A stretch of 64,000 nucleotides of DNA from Phyllobacterium calauticae (GTDB lineage: Bacteria; Pseudomonadota; Alphaproteobacteria; Rhizobiales; Rhizobiaceae), in assembly GCF_019991125.1 (NCBI RefSeq), contig NZ_JAGENB010000002.1:806001-870000 (forward strand). Reading direction: 5' to 3'. The notes under the pieces were generated by a model, which was given only the letters and a program-made list of their open reading frames with translations, had not been told where the DNA came from and did not search any database. This document shows, in pieces, positions 18,608 to 27,534 of the stretch. The position numbers were made by a program, and so were the translations under genes. Position 1 is the stretch's first letter, and every line of letters begins with the position of its first letter.

Positions 18608-19863
18608 CTGCATTCATCAAGGCTGTGGACCGCGCGACGGAAAAAATGCGCGCGCTGTTCCCGGAAACACCGCTGCAACTCAATCATTATCTTTCGCAAA
18701 AATATGGCGCGCAGATCTGGCTGAAACGCGAGGATCTGTCGCCGGTGCGATCCTACAAGATTCGCGGTGCCTTCAATTTCATTGCGCACTACTTGAACGA
18801 GCATAAAACGGAAGATGCGACCTTTGTGTGCGCATCGGCAGGCAATCATGCGCAGGGTTTTGCCTTCATCTGCCGCCATTTCGGCAAGCATGGCGTGGTT
18901 TTCATGCCGGTGACAACCCCGCAGCAGAAGATCGACAAGACCCGGACGTTCGGCGGCGAGTTTATCGAAATCCGCCTCGTCGGCGACATTTTCGACCAGT
19001 GCTACGCGGCGGCGCAGGATTTTGCCGCCGACAACAGTGCGGTCATGGTGCCGCCTTTCGACCATACGGATATCATCACCGGGCAGGCGACGGTCGCGCA
19101 CGAGATCGCGGCGCAGCTTCCCGACAAGCGCAAGCCGGACCTGATCATCCTGCCGGTGGGCGGCGGCGGACTTTCTGCCGGTGTGACGCGCTATCTCACC
19201 GATCTTGGCTGGGAAACCCGGTTCCGTTTTGTCGAGCCTGCCGGTGCGCCAAGTCTCAAGCGCAGTCTGGAAGCGGGAAAACGCGTCAAGCTCGATACGG
19301 TCGACAACTTTGTCGACGGCGCTGCCGTTGCGGAGATCGGCCGGGAAAACTTCAAGCTTCTCAAGGAGTTCACCGCGGATTCTGTGATGTTGATTCCGGA
19401 AAACCGCTTGAGTTCGACCATTATCGAAATGCTGAACATCGAAGGCATCGTTGTCGAACCCGCCGGGGCTCTCGCCATCGATGCCCTCAAGGATTTCAGG
19501 AAGAGCGACCTGAAGGGCAAGCGCATCATCCTGGTGATCTCAGGCAGCAATTTCGATTTCGAACGCCTGCCGGAACTGAAGGAACGTTCGCTGCGCTATG
19601 AGGGATTGAAGAAGTATTTCATCTTCCGTTTCCCGCAGCGTCCGGGTGCACTGCGGTCATTCCTCGATCTGCTCGGTCCGGAGGATGATGTGGCGCGCTT
19701 TGAGTATCTCAAGAAATCGGCCCGCAATTTCGGTTCGGTGCTGATCGGTATCGAAACCAAGAACAAGGCGAACTTCGACGCCTTGTTCAAGCGCTTTGAC
19801 GAAGCGGGCTGGGCCTATCAGGACATCACCGAGAACGAAACGATCGCCGGTTTGATTATTTAA
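18604..19863 (+). CDS. ilvA: Threonine ammonia-lyase with C-terminal ACT-like domain
   Basis: A 419-residue PLP enzyme that deaminates threonine to 2-oxobutanoate, the first step toward isoleucine. The catalytic lysine sits in SPVRSYKIRGAF (about residue 50), the glycine-rich phosphate loop is PVGGGGLSAG, and ASAGNHAQG is the substrate loop. The C-terminal 80 residues, starting near YFIFRFPQRPGALR, form a single ACT-like regulatory domain, as in the shorter biosynthetic/catabolic IlvA forms. The start overlaps the ade stop by four bases, so it is translated from the ade message. No ilv genes are next to it. Confidence 0.93.
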   Translation: MTAFIKAVDRATEKMRALFPETPLQLNHYLSQKYGAQIWLKREDLSPVRSYKIRGAFNFIAHYLNEHKTEDATFVCASAGNHAQGFAFICRHFGKHGVVFMPVTTPQQKIDKTRTFGGEFIEIRLVGDIFDQCYAAAQDFAADNSAVMVPPFDHTDIITGQATVAHEIAAQLPDKRKPDLIILPVGGGGLSAGVTRYLTDLGWETRFRFVEPAGAPSLKRSLEAGKRVKLDTVDNFVDGAAVAEIGRENFKLLKEFTADSVMLIPENRLSSTIIEMLNIEGIVVEPAGALAIDALKDFRKSDLKGKRIILVISGSNFDFERLPELKERSLRYEGLKKYFIFRFPQRPGALRSFLDLLGPEDDVARFEYLKKSARNFGSVLIGIETKNKANFDALFKRFDEAGWAYQDITENETIAGLII

Positions 19864-19941
19864 GCTACTTATAGTTGCAGTTCGTTTTATCGAATGTCAG
19901 ACTATTCACTGGGGCGATAATCCAACGGGGTATGTTTTCAA

Positions 19942-20187
19942 ATGACTGATATTCAACAGAAGCCAACATCGCATTGGCGCATCATTCTTGCTTTTATTCT
20001 TGATTTCATCACCGCCTTTGCCGTCCTCGGCTATGTCGTGGCGAGTTTTCTGGGTGGAAAGACCGAAAACGGCTTTTCTCTCAATGGATGGCCGGCGCTG
20101 GTCTTTTTCGCATTGATGATTGCCTATTTCGTTGTGGGAAAACGGGTCGGCGGGACGCTGTGGAAGCGCATTCTCGGCGTCAGGTAA
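19942..20187 (+). CDS. Small RDD-like membrane protein
   Basis: An 81-residue protein with two predicted membrane helices (about residues 15-37 and 47-64). The ending GKRVGGTLWKRILGVR resembles the C-terminal helix entry of RDD-family proteins, where the motif is GxTxGKRLLGLR. It is shorter than most RDD proteins and may be a minimal version. It lies 78 bases after ilvA and 9 bases before the DUF1697 pair, so it could share a transcript with either. Function unknown. Confidence 0.7.
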   Translation: MTDIQQKPTSHWRIILAFILDFITAFAVLGYVVASFLGGKTENGFSLNGWPALVFFALMIAYFVVGKRVGGTLWKRILGVR

Positions 20188-20196
20188 TAAGGCTGT

Positions 20197-20745
20197 ATGG
20201 GGCGCAGAACGACCTACATCATTCTGTTTCGCGGCGTCGGCGGGGCAACATCGCTGCCGGTGCAGCCGTTGAAGGCCGCACTTCTCGCCGACGGTTTCGA
20301 GAAGGTGGCCACCTACATCAATACCGGTAACGTCGTTCTGGTTTCAGATCGGACGCCGAAGCAGATTATTGCAAGAGTCGCGGCTATCGCGTTGGAAAAA
20401 TTTGCTTTTTCCAAATCCATCATGATCGTCAGCAAGACTGCATGGAAGAAGCTGATTGCGGGCAATCCGTTTCCTGACGACGAAGGCAACAAACTGCACG
20501 CCTATGTTCTGGAGAAGCATCCCGACCGGGAGGCCGTGGAAGCCCTGGAGCGGAAAAATGCCGGGCCGGAGCAGTTCGCCATCGATGGCATTGTGCTTTA
20601 TTATTACCCGCCGCAGGGTGCCCCGGAATCGAAACTTTTCAGCAAGATCGAGACGACGCTCAAAGTCGCCGCGACAGCACGCAACTGGAACACGGTGCTG
20701 AAACTCGGGCAACTGGCGGAACAAATCGACAGGGGGGCAGAATGA
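20197..20745 (+). CDS. DUF1697 family protein, first copy
   Basis: A 182-residue protein of the DUF1697 family. The N-terminus TYIILFRGVGG and the segment INTGNVVL are the family signatures (usually FLRGINVGG and SGNV), and the C-terminal TARNWNTVLKL matches the conserved TxRNWNTV motif. This copy is more diverged than the next one at the N-terminal RGINVGG. It overlaps the second copy by four bases. The family has no settled function. Confidence 0.87.
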   Translation: MGRRTTYIILFRGVGGATSLPVQPLKAALLADGFEKVATYINTGNVVLVSDRTPKQIIARVAAIALEKFAFSKSIMIVSKTAWKKLIAGNPFPDDEGNKLHAYVLEKHPDREAVEALERKNAGPEQFAIDGIVLYYYPPQGAPESKLFSKIETTLKVAATARNWNTVLKLGQLAEQIDRGAE

Positions 20746-21278
20746 CGAAATATGTGGTGCTGTTCAGGGGGATCAATGTCGGTGGCAACAAGATCGTCAA
20801 AATGGAGACCTTGCGGACCGTCCTGGCCGTGGCGGGATTTGGCGATGTCAAAACCTACGTGCAGAGCGGCAATGTGATTTTATCGTCGGATCAGACCGCG
20901 CGTCGCGTCGCTGAGATCATCGGAGAAATCTTTCCGCGCACCTTCGGCTTTCCGTCGCGGGCAACGATCCGCACTGTGGACGAGTGGAACGCCATGGTGA
21001 GCAAGAACGCCTATCCGGCAGCGCTCGACAACCCGAAGAACCTGCATGTGGTGATCATGGACGACGATCCGACGGATGCGGCGCTGGTGGAGCTCGCCAG
21101 CCGGGCCGCTGCAACCGAGGAATTCACCGTGCGCAACAGGGTCCTCTATCTCTACACGCCCGATGGCTTCGGCAGGTCGAAAATGGCAGAGGCGCTCGAC
21201 AAGGTACTGAAAGTACCGCTCACGGCGCGCAACTGGCGGACGGTTCTAACGCTGCAGAGCATGCTCGCGGCCATTTAG
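20742..21278 (+). CDS. DUF1697 family protein, second copy
   Basis: A 178-residue paralogue of the preceding gene: KYVVLFRGINVGGNKIVKM at the N-terminus, VQSGNVILSS in the middle and LTARNWRTVLTL at the C-terminus, with the same overall length and order. The ATGA overlap with the first copy shows a tandem duplication kept under one translation unit. Its last 33 bases overlap the convergent MocR gene tail. Function unknown; the two proteins could form a heterodimer, which is inference. Confidence 0.9.
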   Translation: MTKYVVLFRGINVGGNKIVKMETLRTVLAVAGFGDVKTYVQSGNVILSSDQTARRVAEIIGEIFPRTFGFPSRATIRTVDEWNAMVSKNAYPAALDNPKNLHVVIMDDDPTDAALVELASRAAATEEFTVRNRVLYLYTPDGFGRSKMAEALDKVLKVPLTARNWRTVLTLQSMLAAI

Positions 21279-22670
21279 CGCTGTTTCCAGCACGCGCAGG
21301 ATGCGCGGATCTGCGCATTGGGCGACGTTGAAGCGCATGTAATTGTTGGCCGACTGTGTCTGGCTGAACACGTTGCCGGGCGCAAAAACGATCTTTTCCC
21401 TCAGGCCTGCCTGAGCAATTTTTCCGGCGTCGATGCCTTCCGGCAGTTTGCACCAGAGAAACATGCCGCCGCGCGGTTCGATCCATGGCATCACGCCAAG
21501 CGCTTTGAGTTTGACGCTGGTTTCACCCATGCTGTGGGCGAGGCGAGCCCGCAGATGGTCCATATGCTTGCGATAGGTGCCATCCTTCAGCATCAGCAGA
21601 ACGAGTTCCGACGACAGGCGTCCGCCGCCGAAGGAGGTGGCAATGCGCAGGTCGACCAGGCCGTCGATCCAGTCGCGGCGGGCGGCAATGAAGCCGCAGC
21701 GCACGGAGGCCGACAGGGATTTGGAAAAACTGCCCATGTGAATAACGCGCTCCAGCCCGTCAAAGGCGGCAAGACGCGGCGCTGGTTCATGTTCGAAATC
21801 GGCAAAAATATCGTCCTCGACGATGGTGAGGTCGTGCTGTTCCGCCAGCTTGAGCAGGCGGTGGGCGATGACGGGTGACAGCACCGCGCCGGTCGGATTG
21901 TGCAGGGCCGAGTTGGTGATGTAGAGGCGCGGGCGATGTTCTGCCAGGGCTTCGGCAAACCGCTCGAGGTCAGGTCCATGCGGCGTATAGGGAACGCTGA
22001 CGATCTTGACCCGATGTGCCCGCAACAGGGCGTGGAAATTGAAATAGCAGGGGTCGTCAACAATGACCGCGTCACCCGGTCCGATGAGGGAGCGGCACAG
22101 GAGATCGATGGCCTGCGTGCCGGATTCGGTGATCATGATCTGGTCCGGGGCTGCCTCGATCCCATGTTCGGCCATGCGCCGCGACAGAAGCTGGCGCAGC
22201 GGCTTCAATCCCAGGGGTGTTGCATAGTCGGTCAACAGGGCGTCATCGGCGCGCGCCAGTGTCCGCAGCGCGCGGCGTACGCCAGCCTCCGGCATCCACG
22301 ACGCCGGCAGCCAGCCGCATCCGGGTTTGGGCATGCCGTCATCGGCATCCAGCGACAGGCGTGAAACCCACAGGGGGTCGATGGCGTGATCAAGCCGCGG
22401 GCCGATCTCCGCCAGGGACAGCGGCGGCATATGCCCGGCAACATAAAAGCCGGAGCCGCGGCGCGACTGGATCGTGCCTTCAGCCGCAAGCCGGTCATAG
22501 GCTTCGACAATGGTGGATTTCGATACCTGCATCGTTGCGGCAAAGCCGCGGATCGAGGGCAGGCGCGCGCCGGGGCCAAGCGTACGCGCGGCAATCCGCT
22601 GACGAATGGCCTGCATCACTTGCTCGACAAGCGTCGCGTCACGTCCGGCAATTTCGGCTTTTTCATCCAT
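21246..22670 (-). CDS. MocR-type regulator (GntR HTH fused to aminotransferase)
   Basis: A 474-residue transcription factor. The first 70 residues are a GntR winged helix (RLPSIRGFAATMQVSKSTIVEAYDRL in two parts: RLPSIRGFAATMQ, KSTIVEAYDRL). The rest is a fold type I aminotransferase-like domain with the PLP-lysine in the segment GSFSKSLSASVRCGF and the conserved NPTGAVLSP and DDPCYF stretches. MocR proteins sense PLP or amino-compound ligands. It is divergent from an EamA exporter, the usual arrangement for a regulator and its target. Two CTGTACCG copies in the intergenic region are candidate sites. Confidence 0.9.
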   Translation of the reverse strand: MDEKAEIAGRDATLVEQVMQAIRQRIAARTLGPGARLPSIRGFAATMQVSKSTIVEAYDRLAAEGTIQSRRGSGFYVAGHMPPLSLAEIGPRLDHAIDPLWVSRLSLDADDGMPKPGCGWLPASWMPEAGVRRALRTLARADDALLTDYATPLGLKPLRQLLSRRMAEHGIEAAPDQIMITESGTQAIDLLCRSLIGPGDAVIVDDPCYFNFHALLRAHRVKIVSVPYTPHGPDLERFAEALAEHRPRLYITNSALHNPTGAVLSPVIAHRLLKLAEQHDLTIVEDDIFADFEHEPAPRLAAFDGLERVIHMGSFSKSLSASVRCGFIAARRDWIDGLVDLRIATSFGGGRLSSELVLLMLKDGTYRKHMDHLRARLAHSMGETSVKLKALGVMPWIEPRGGMFLWCKLPEGIDAGKIAQAGLREKIVFAPGNVFSQTQSANNYMRFNVAQCADPRILRVLETALNGREHALQR

Positions 22671-22719
22671 CTGTACCGCTCAACATACCATGACAGTTTT
22701 TCTATATTGTACTGTACCG
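22671..22719. promoter_or_regulatory. Two CTGTACCG repeats between mocR and eamA
   Basis: The octamer CTGTACCG occurs at 22671-22678 and 22712-22719, in direct orientation with start-to-start spacing of 41 bases (about four helical turns). MocR regulators are known to bind direct repeats. The first copy abuts the mocR start codon, allowing autorepression. Confidence 0.45.
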
Positions 22720-22822
22720 TCTCTGGAAAATCCATGGCCGTGAGCCGATACCCCAGAGCAATTTTGTCGGACCGGCATCGCGCTGTCCGGACAAGATGCT
22801 CCGGGCAAAACGAGGTGTACTG

Positions 22823-23686
22823 ATGGACAAGATGACGAGCGGCTGGATCAACGGATTCGTCGGAATGGTGATTTTCAGCGGTTCGCTGCCCGCGACGCGC
22901 GTGGCGGTCGCCGATTTCGATCCGGTGTTCCTGACGGTCGCCCGTGCCACGATTGCCGCTTTGCTCGGACTGGCCATGCTGCTGGCATTTCGCGAGAAGC
23001 GGCCGGCCAAAGCGGATCTCATGTCATTGCTGGTGGTGGCGCTCGGTGTCGTCGTCGGCTTTCCCCTGCTGACGGCATTGGCCCTGCGCCATGTCACGTC
23101 AGCCCATTCCATCGTGTTCATCGGTCTTCTGCCATTGTCGACGGCGATCTTCGGCGTGCTGCGCGGCGGCGAACGTCCGCGCCCGGTTTTCTGGGTTTTT
23201 TCCTGTCTCGGCAGTCTGTGTGTTGTCGGTTTTGCGGTTTATCAGGGGGGCTCTGCCTCGCTGACCGGTGATCTCCTGATGTTCGCCGCCATCATTGTCT
23301 GCGGCCTTGGCTATGCGGAAGGCGCGCGGCTGTCGCGCAGGCTCGGCGGCTGGCAGGTTATCTCCTGGGCCCTTGTCGTGTCATTGCCCCTGATGCTGCC
23401 GCTGACACTCTACATCATGCCGCATGACTGGAACGCGATCGGGCAGGGTGCCTGGCTTGGCCTTGCTTATGTCTCGCTGTTTTCCATGCTGATCGGCTTC
23501 ATCTTCTGGTATCGCGGCCTGGCGCAGGGCGGCATCGCCGCGGTGGGACAGCTGCAGCTGCTGCAGCCCTTCTTCGGGCTGGTTCTGGCAGCCACGCTGC
23601 TGCACGAGACCGTGGGCTGGTCGATGATCCTGGTGACGATGGCCGTTATCCTGTGCGTCGCCGGCGCAAAGCATTTCGCCCGGTAA
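22823..23686 (+). CDS. EamA/DMT family exporter
   Basis: A 287-residue protein with about ten hydrophobic helices arranged as two EamA repeats, the drug/metabolite transporter plan. Family features include the early FSGSLPATRVAV stretch, the LTALALRHVTSAHSIVFIG half-repeat boundary and the final GQLQLLQPFFGLVLAATLLHE (parts GQLQLLQPF and LLHE). The start at 22823 follows GAGGTG; the longer frame adds nine unlikely residues. The substrate is probably an amino acid-like compound or a toxic metabolite sensed by the divergent MocR regulator; this is inferred from gene context. Confidence 0.88.
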   Translation: MDKMTSGWINGFVGMVIFSGSLPATRVAVADFDPVFLTVARATIAALLGLAMLLAFREKRPAKADLMSLLVVALGVVVGFPLLTALALRHVTSAHSIVFIGLLPLSTAIFGVLRGGERPRPVFWVFSCLGSLCVVGFAVYQGGSASLTGDLLMFAAIIVCGLGYAEGARLSRRLGGWQVISWALVVSLPLMLPLTLYIMPHDWNAIGQGAWLGLAYVSLFSMLIGFIFWYRGLAQGGIAAVGQLQLLQPFFGLVLAATLLHETVGWSMILVTMAVILCVAGAKHFAR

Positions 23687-23730
23687 ACGCTGGGGCGAAG
23701 CGCAGGATTTCAACCGATCCTCTTGCAAAG

Positions 23731-23749
23731 TGTATCGTTACAGTTTACA
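23731..23749 (+). promoter_or_regulatory. Possible HigA operator
   Basis: TGTATCGTTACA followed by GTTTACA lies directly before higB, with TGTA and TACA half sites. HigA antitoxins often bind such elements, but the match is weak. Confidence 0.2.
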
Positions 23750-23756
23750 AAAACCT

Positions 23757-24035
23757 ATGATCTTGCGCTTTCGACACAAGGGACTGGAAACTTTCTACCG
23801 CACAGGATCGACGCGAGGTATACAACCGGCCCATGCGCCAAAGTTGTTGCGTGTTCTATACGCTCTCGAGAACGCTGTTCGCCCGGAAGAATTGAACTTG
23901 CCTGCTTACCGGCTGCACCCGCTAAAGGGCGCATTGAAAGGCCACTGGTCGATTTGGATCAATGGCAATTGGCGCGTGACATTCCGTTTTGATGGAAACG
24001 ACGTGGAACTCGTGGATTATCTGGACTACCACTGA
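23757..24035 (+). CDS. higB: HigB-type toxin (RelE superfamily)
   Basis: A 92-residue ribosome-dependent mRNA interferase of the HigB/RelE fold. MILRFRHKGLETFYRTG at the start, the LHPLKGALKGHWSI centre and GNWRVTFRFDG with ELVDYLDYH at the end match HigB from Rhizobiales closely. The start is placed by this homology since no strong Shine-Dalgarno is seen; low translation of the toxin is common. The toxin-first order with the antitoxin 13 bases downstream is the classic higBA arrangement. Confidence 0.92.
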   Translation: MILRFRHKGLETFYRTGSTRGIQPAHAPKLLRVLYALENAVRPEELNLPAYRLHPLKGALKGHWSIWINGNWRVTFRFDGNDVELVDYLDYH

Positions 24036-24048
24036 GAGGATGCTGCAA

Positions 24049-24339
24049 ATGATCAAGACACCACCTCATCCCGGCGAATTGCTCCGCGAAGATGTCTTGG
24101 CACCGCTCGGCATGAACGTTACCGAGGCGGCGAGCCGGCTTGCCATTTCGCGCGTTACGCTTTCGCGCATTCTGAACGGAAAGGCTGGAATAAGCCCGGA
24201 TCTTGCCGTTCGGCTGGAGCGGGCAGGTGTCAGTACAGCGCGCTTTTGGCTGACACTGCAGACCAGCTACGAACTCGCCAAGGCTCTGCAGCACGAGCAG
24301 CCTCCCGTCAAAGCCATTCAGGTGCCGGACGCTGCTTGA
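24049..24339 (+). CDS. higA: HigA-type antitoxin (XRE/HTH)
   Basis: A 96-residue DNA-binding antitoxin. The opening HPGELLREDVLAPLGMN and the helix-turn-helix AASRLAISRVTLSRILNG followed by ISPDLAVRLERA are typical VapI/HigA features. The ATG at 24049 has GAGAGG nine bases upstream; an ATG three codons earlier is too close to that site. It should neutralise HigB and repress the operon. It is the last gene of the pair; the next gene starts 138 bases later. Confidence 0.92.
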   Translation: MIKTPPHPGELLREDVLAPLGMNVTEAASRLAISRVTLSRILNGKAGISPDLAVRLERAGVSTARFWLTLQTSYELAKALQHEQPPVKAIQVPDAA

Positions 24340-24477
24340 CGGAATTCAGGCCCTGTCCAAGGTCTCACACCAGCCATCCCTGTTCATTTTTTCTGTTTTC
24401 CCGCCGTTTTCAAGAAAATCATTCTTTGCCAGCGCGCGTGACAGGCGGTATGCGCTGGGGCGCAACGTCGAGAACGC

Positions 24478-25677
24478 ATGATGAAAGCAATCCTGTCCAA
24501 TCTGAAGCGATTCCTGCCCGCACTGGCGCCGGTCAGCACCATGGAACGCCTGCGCGCCTGTTTCGGCGCTCTGCTGGGCGTCTTTGTCACCGGTGTCGTC
24601 AGCGAGCAGGCGCTGGGCGCGACAACGGCTGTGCCGCTGCTGATCGCGCCGATGGGCGCTTCGGCGGTTCTGCTGTTTGCCGTTCCCTCCAGCCCGCTGG
24701 CCCAACCCTGGTCAATCATCGTTGGCAATACCATCGCAGCGCTGATCGGCGTGACCTGCGCAATGTGGATTCCTGATCTCGTCATCGCCTCGGCGGTTGG
24801 CGTGTCCTTGGCAATCCTCGCCATGATCGCCACCCGTTCGCTGCATCCGCCAAGCGGAGCTGTCGCCCTGACGGCCGTTCTCGGCGGTCCTGTCGTGCAC
24901 AATCTCGGTTATGGCTTTGTGCTGTGGCCGGTCGGGCTCAACTCGCTGCTTCTGCTGATTGCAGCCCTGGCCTATAACAATCTCACCGGCCGCCGCTATC
25001 CGCACGTCGTGCCCGTTCCGGCCGCCAATGTGCACAAGACGGCCGATCCGCTGCCGACGCGCCGCATCGGTTTTACCCCCGCAGACCTCGATACCGTGCT
25101 GCGGCAGTATGACGAAGTGCTCAACATCAGCCCGGATGATCTCGATGCCATCCTGCACAAGACCGAGATGCAGGCCTACCACAGGCGTTTTGGCGAGGTA
25201 CATTGCGCGCAGATCATGTCCACCGACCTTGCCACGGTGAAAGCCGACACACCATTGCATCTCGCCTGGGCCCTGCTGGTCAAGCATCGCATCAAGGCAT
25301 TGCCTGTCGTGAATGCCCACCGCAACATCATCGGCATCGTCACGCAGACCGACTTCATGGCAAATGCCAACTGGGATCGGGATGGCGATCTGCATATCGG
25401 TCTGGCACGCCGCCTGCGCCGCGCCGTCAAGCTGGATCGCCGGGCGCACCGCACGGTTGCCGATATCATGACGAGCGAGGTGCAGTTCGTCCGTCCGCAA
25501 ACACTGGTGACGGACCTCGTGCCGGCCATGGCGGACCGGGGGCTGCATCATTTGCCTGTTGCCGACGACAATGACAAACTTGTCGGCATGGTCACCCAGT
25601 CCGATCTCATTGCCGCGCTCTACAGCGGCAACCTGACTGCCAGGCGCCCGGACGAGCCGCTGACTTTGGCTGGATGA
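24478..25677 (+). CDS. HPP-family membrane protein with two CBS domains
   Basis: About 399 residues. The N-terminal half has four hydrophobic helices (around 26-45, 50-70, 78-98, 103-165) with the naming motif RSLHPPSGAVAL near residue 121. The C-terminal half carries a pair of CBS domains (about 240-295 and 325-385), each with a VTQ(S/T)D ending, which typically bind adenosyl ligands. HPP proteins are proposed to transport nitrite or related anions in plastids; in bacteria the role is unclear. Two ATGs are adjacent at the start (24478 and 24481); no clear choice. Confidence 0.87.
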   Translation: MMKAILSNLKRFLPALAPVSTMERLRACFGALLGVFVTGVVSEQALGATTAVPLLIAPMGASAVLLFAVPSSPLAQPWSIIVGNTIAALIGVTCAMWIPDLVIASAVGVSLAILAMIATRSLHPPSGAVALTAVLGGPVVHNLGYGFVLWPVGLNSLLLLIAALAYNNLTGRRYPHVVPVPAANVHKTADPLPTRRIGFTPADLDTVLRQYDEVLNISPDDLDAILHKTEMQAYHRRFGEVHCAQIMSTDLATVKADTPLHLAWALLVKHRIKALPVVNAHRNIIGIVTQTDFMANANWDRDGDLHIGLARRLRRAVKLDRRAHRTVADIMTSEVQFVRPQTLVTDLVPAMADRGLHHLPVADDNDKLVGMVTQSDLIAALYSGNLTARRPDEPLTLAG

Positions 25678-25976
25678 ATCGTTTCACCGAAAGCGCCATT
25701 TTGCGGCGCACAATAAAATCGTTTGCTTTTTTGCCCAAGAGGGCCCATATGCCAGTCAGGCGCTTGGACCGGACACTCCGGTCTTCCGATTGCGGACTTC
25801 GTGGCGTCTAAGACCTGCTGGCACACTGTCACAGGCACGGCTGCGCAAGTCGCATGGAACCGAAGGGTTCCCCGCGTCTCGTCGTTCATCCCGAATATGT
25901 TACATGCAGGTTGCGCCCTGTGATGTGTTTATGGCCCGTGATTCCCATCGCGTCTGGCCAATGAAAGAAGATTGAA
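25678..25976. other. Long leader of the DEAD-box helicase gene
   Basis: About 300 bases without a gene. A small hairpin GCCC-aaga-GGGC lies at 25734-25745. Long structured leaders are common in front of cold-induced RNA helicase genes, but no specific motif is recognised. Confidence 0.3.
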
Positions 25977-27344
25977 TTGGAAAATATTGAAAACACCGGC
26001 TTTGCCGCCATGGGTCTGAATGCCATCCTGCTGAAAGCAGTCGAGGCAGCTGGAATGGCTACTCCCAAGCCCATCCAGCAACAGGCTATCCCGGCACAGC
26101 TCGCCGGTCAGGACATTCTCGGCATCGCCCAGACGGGCTCCGGCAAGACGGCGGCGTTCAGCCTGCCGATCCTGCAGAAGATCCTGACCATCGGCGACAA
26201 GCGCAAGGGCAAGACCGCCCGTGCGCTTATCCTCGCTCCCACCCGTGAACTTGCCGTGCAGATCGAAGAAACGGTCCGCAAGCTCTCCAAGGGCGCGCAT
26301 ATTTCGACCGCGCTTGTGCTCGGCGGCGTGTCGCGCGTGGCGCAGATCAACAAGATGCAGGGCGGCGTTGACGTTCTCATCGCCACACCCGGCCGCCTGA
26401 CCGATCTGGTGCGCGACAACCGCATTGACCTGTCGGAAACACGCTGGCTTGTGCTTGATGAGGCCGACCGCATGCTCGACATGGGTTTCATCAATGATGT
26501 GAAGCGCATTGCCAAGGGCACGCACAAGGACCGCCAGACCGCGCTGTTCTCCGCAACCATGCCGAAGGAAGTGGCGACGCTGGCTGAAAGCCTGCTGCGC
26601 AACCCGATCCGCGTGGAAGTGGCCCCGCAGGGCACCACCGCTGCCGAGATCAAGCAGGTCGTGCACATGATCCCGACCAAGCAGAAGAAGCAGGTCCTGT
26701 CGGCCATGCTGAAGGACGAAACGCTGTCTTCGGTCATCGTCTTCACCCGTACCAAGCATGGTGCCGATGCCGTCACCCGTGTTCTGGAGAAGGACGGCTA
26801 TGATGTGGCTGCCATTCACGGCAACAAGTCGCAGAATGCCCGCCAGCGCGCCCTCAACGGTTTCAAGGACGGTTCGGTTCGCGTTCTGGTTGCCACCGAC
26901 ATTGCCGCGCGCGGCATCGATGTCGTCGGCATCAGCCACGTGATCAATTTCGACCTGCCGGATGAGCCGGAAAGCTATGTGCACCGTATCGGCCGCACCG
27001 GCCGCAACGGCGCATCGGGCAATGCGATCACCCTTTATGATCCGGCTGAAGAAGCATCCAAGTTCAAGGCCGTCGAGCGCGTCACACGCATGCGTCTGCC
27101 GCTTGCCGATTCGCCGATTGATCTGTCGAGCCTGCCGGCACGTGTTGCCAGCAATGATCAGCGTCCGGCACGCCGCGAAGGCGGCAATGGCGCACCGGCC
27201 AAGAAGCCGCATCGCGGTCAGGCACCCGGCAAGCCACGCGAACCGCGCGGCGAAAAGGTCTGGAGCAATGATGGCGGCGCTCCAGCGCAGAAACGCCCGA
27301 TGCGCCGCAACAAGCGCAAGAGCTTCGGCGCCAAGGCAGCCTAA
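25977..27344 (+). CDS. rhlE: DEAD-box RNA helicase, RhlE type
   Basis: A 455-residue ATP-dependent RNA helicase. Ordered motifs: Q motif (GF...PTPIQ equivalent KPIQQQAIP), motif I AQTGSGKT, Ia PTRELA, Ib TPGRL, II DEAD (VLDEADRMLDMGF), III SAT, V ARGID, VI HRIGRTGR. A basic, disordered tail of about 80 residues (many R, K, P) ends the protein, as in RhlE. The likely start is TTG at 25977, because the conserved Phe of the Q motif (residue 9) lies before the first ATG at 26010. A strong terminator follows. Role: RNA remodelling in ribosome assembly or cold growth. Confidence 0.92.
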   Translation: MENIENTGFAAMGLNAILLKAVEAAGMATPKPIQQQAIPAQLAGQDILGIAQTGSGKTAAFSLPILQKILTIGDKRKGKTARALILAPTRELAVQIEETVRKLSKGAHISTALVLGGVSRVAQINKMQGGVDVLIATPGRLTDLVRDNRIDLSETRWLVLDEADRMLDMGFINDVKRIAKGTHKDRQTALFSATMPKEVATLAESLLRNPIRVEVAPQGTTAAEIKQVVHMIPTKQKKQVLSAMLKDETLSSVIVFTRTKHGADAVTRVLEKDGYDVAAIHGNKSQNARQRALNGFKDGSVRVLVATDIAARGIDVVGISHVINFDLPDEPESYVHRIGRTGRNGASGNAITLYDPAEEASKFKAVERVTRMRLPLADSPIDLSSLPARVASNDQRPARREGGNGAPAKKPHRGQAPGKPREPRGEKVWSNDGGAPAQKRPMRRNKRKSFGAKAA

Positions 27345-27367
27345 ACCTCGCGACAAAGAATCAATCA

Positions 27368-27402
27368 GGCCGCCGGTACGATGTACCGGCGGCCTCTTTG
27401 TT
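27368..27402 (+). terminator. Intrinsic terminator after rhlE
   Basis: A perfect 12-bp stem (GGCCGCCGGTAC with GTACCGGCGGCC) and a three-base loop, followed by TCTTTGTT. Confidence 0.85.
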
Positions 27403-27534
27403 GGCATCGGCTTGCCGTGATGCGGCAATGCCGGGAAATAAAGACCTGCATTTGCATGACTTTCTGCCATTCGGTGCTTGAATGGTGTGCTGCGGGCAAA
27501 TAGGTTCAGGCCAAGCAGAATGAGGACTTGGCCC

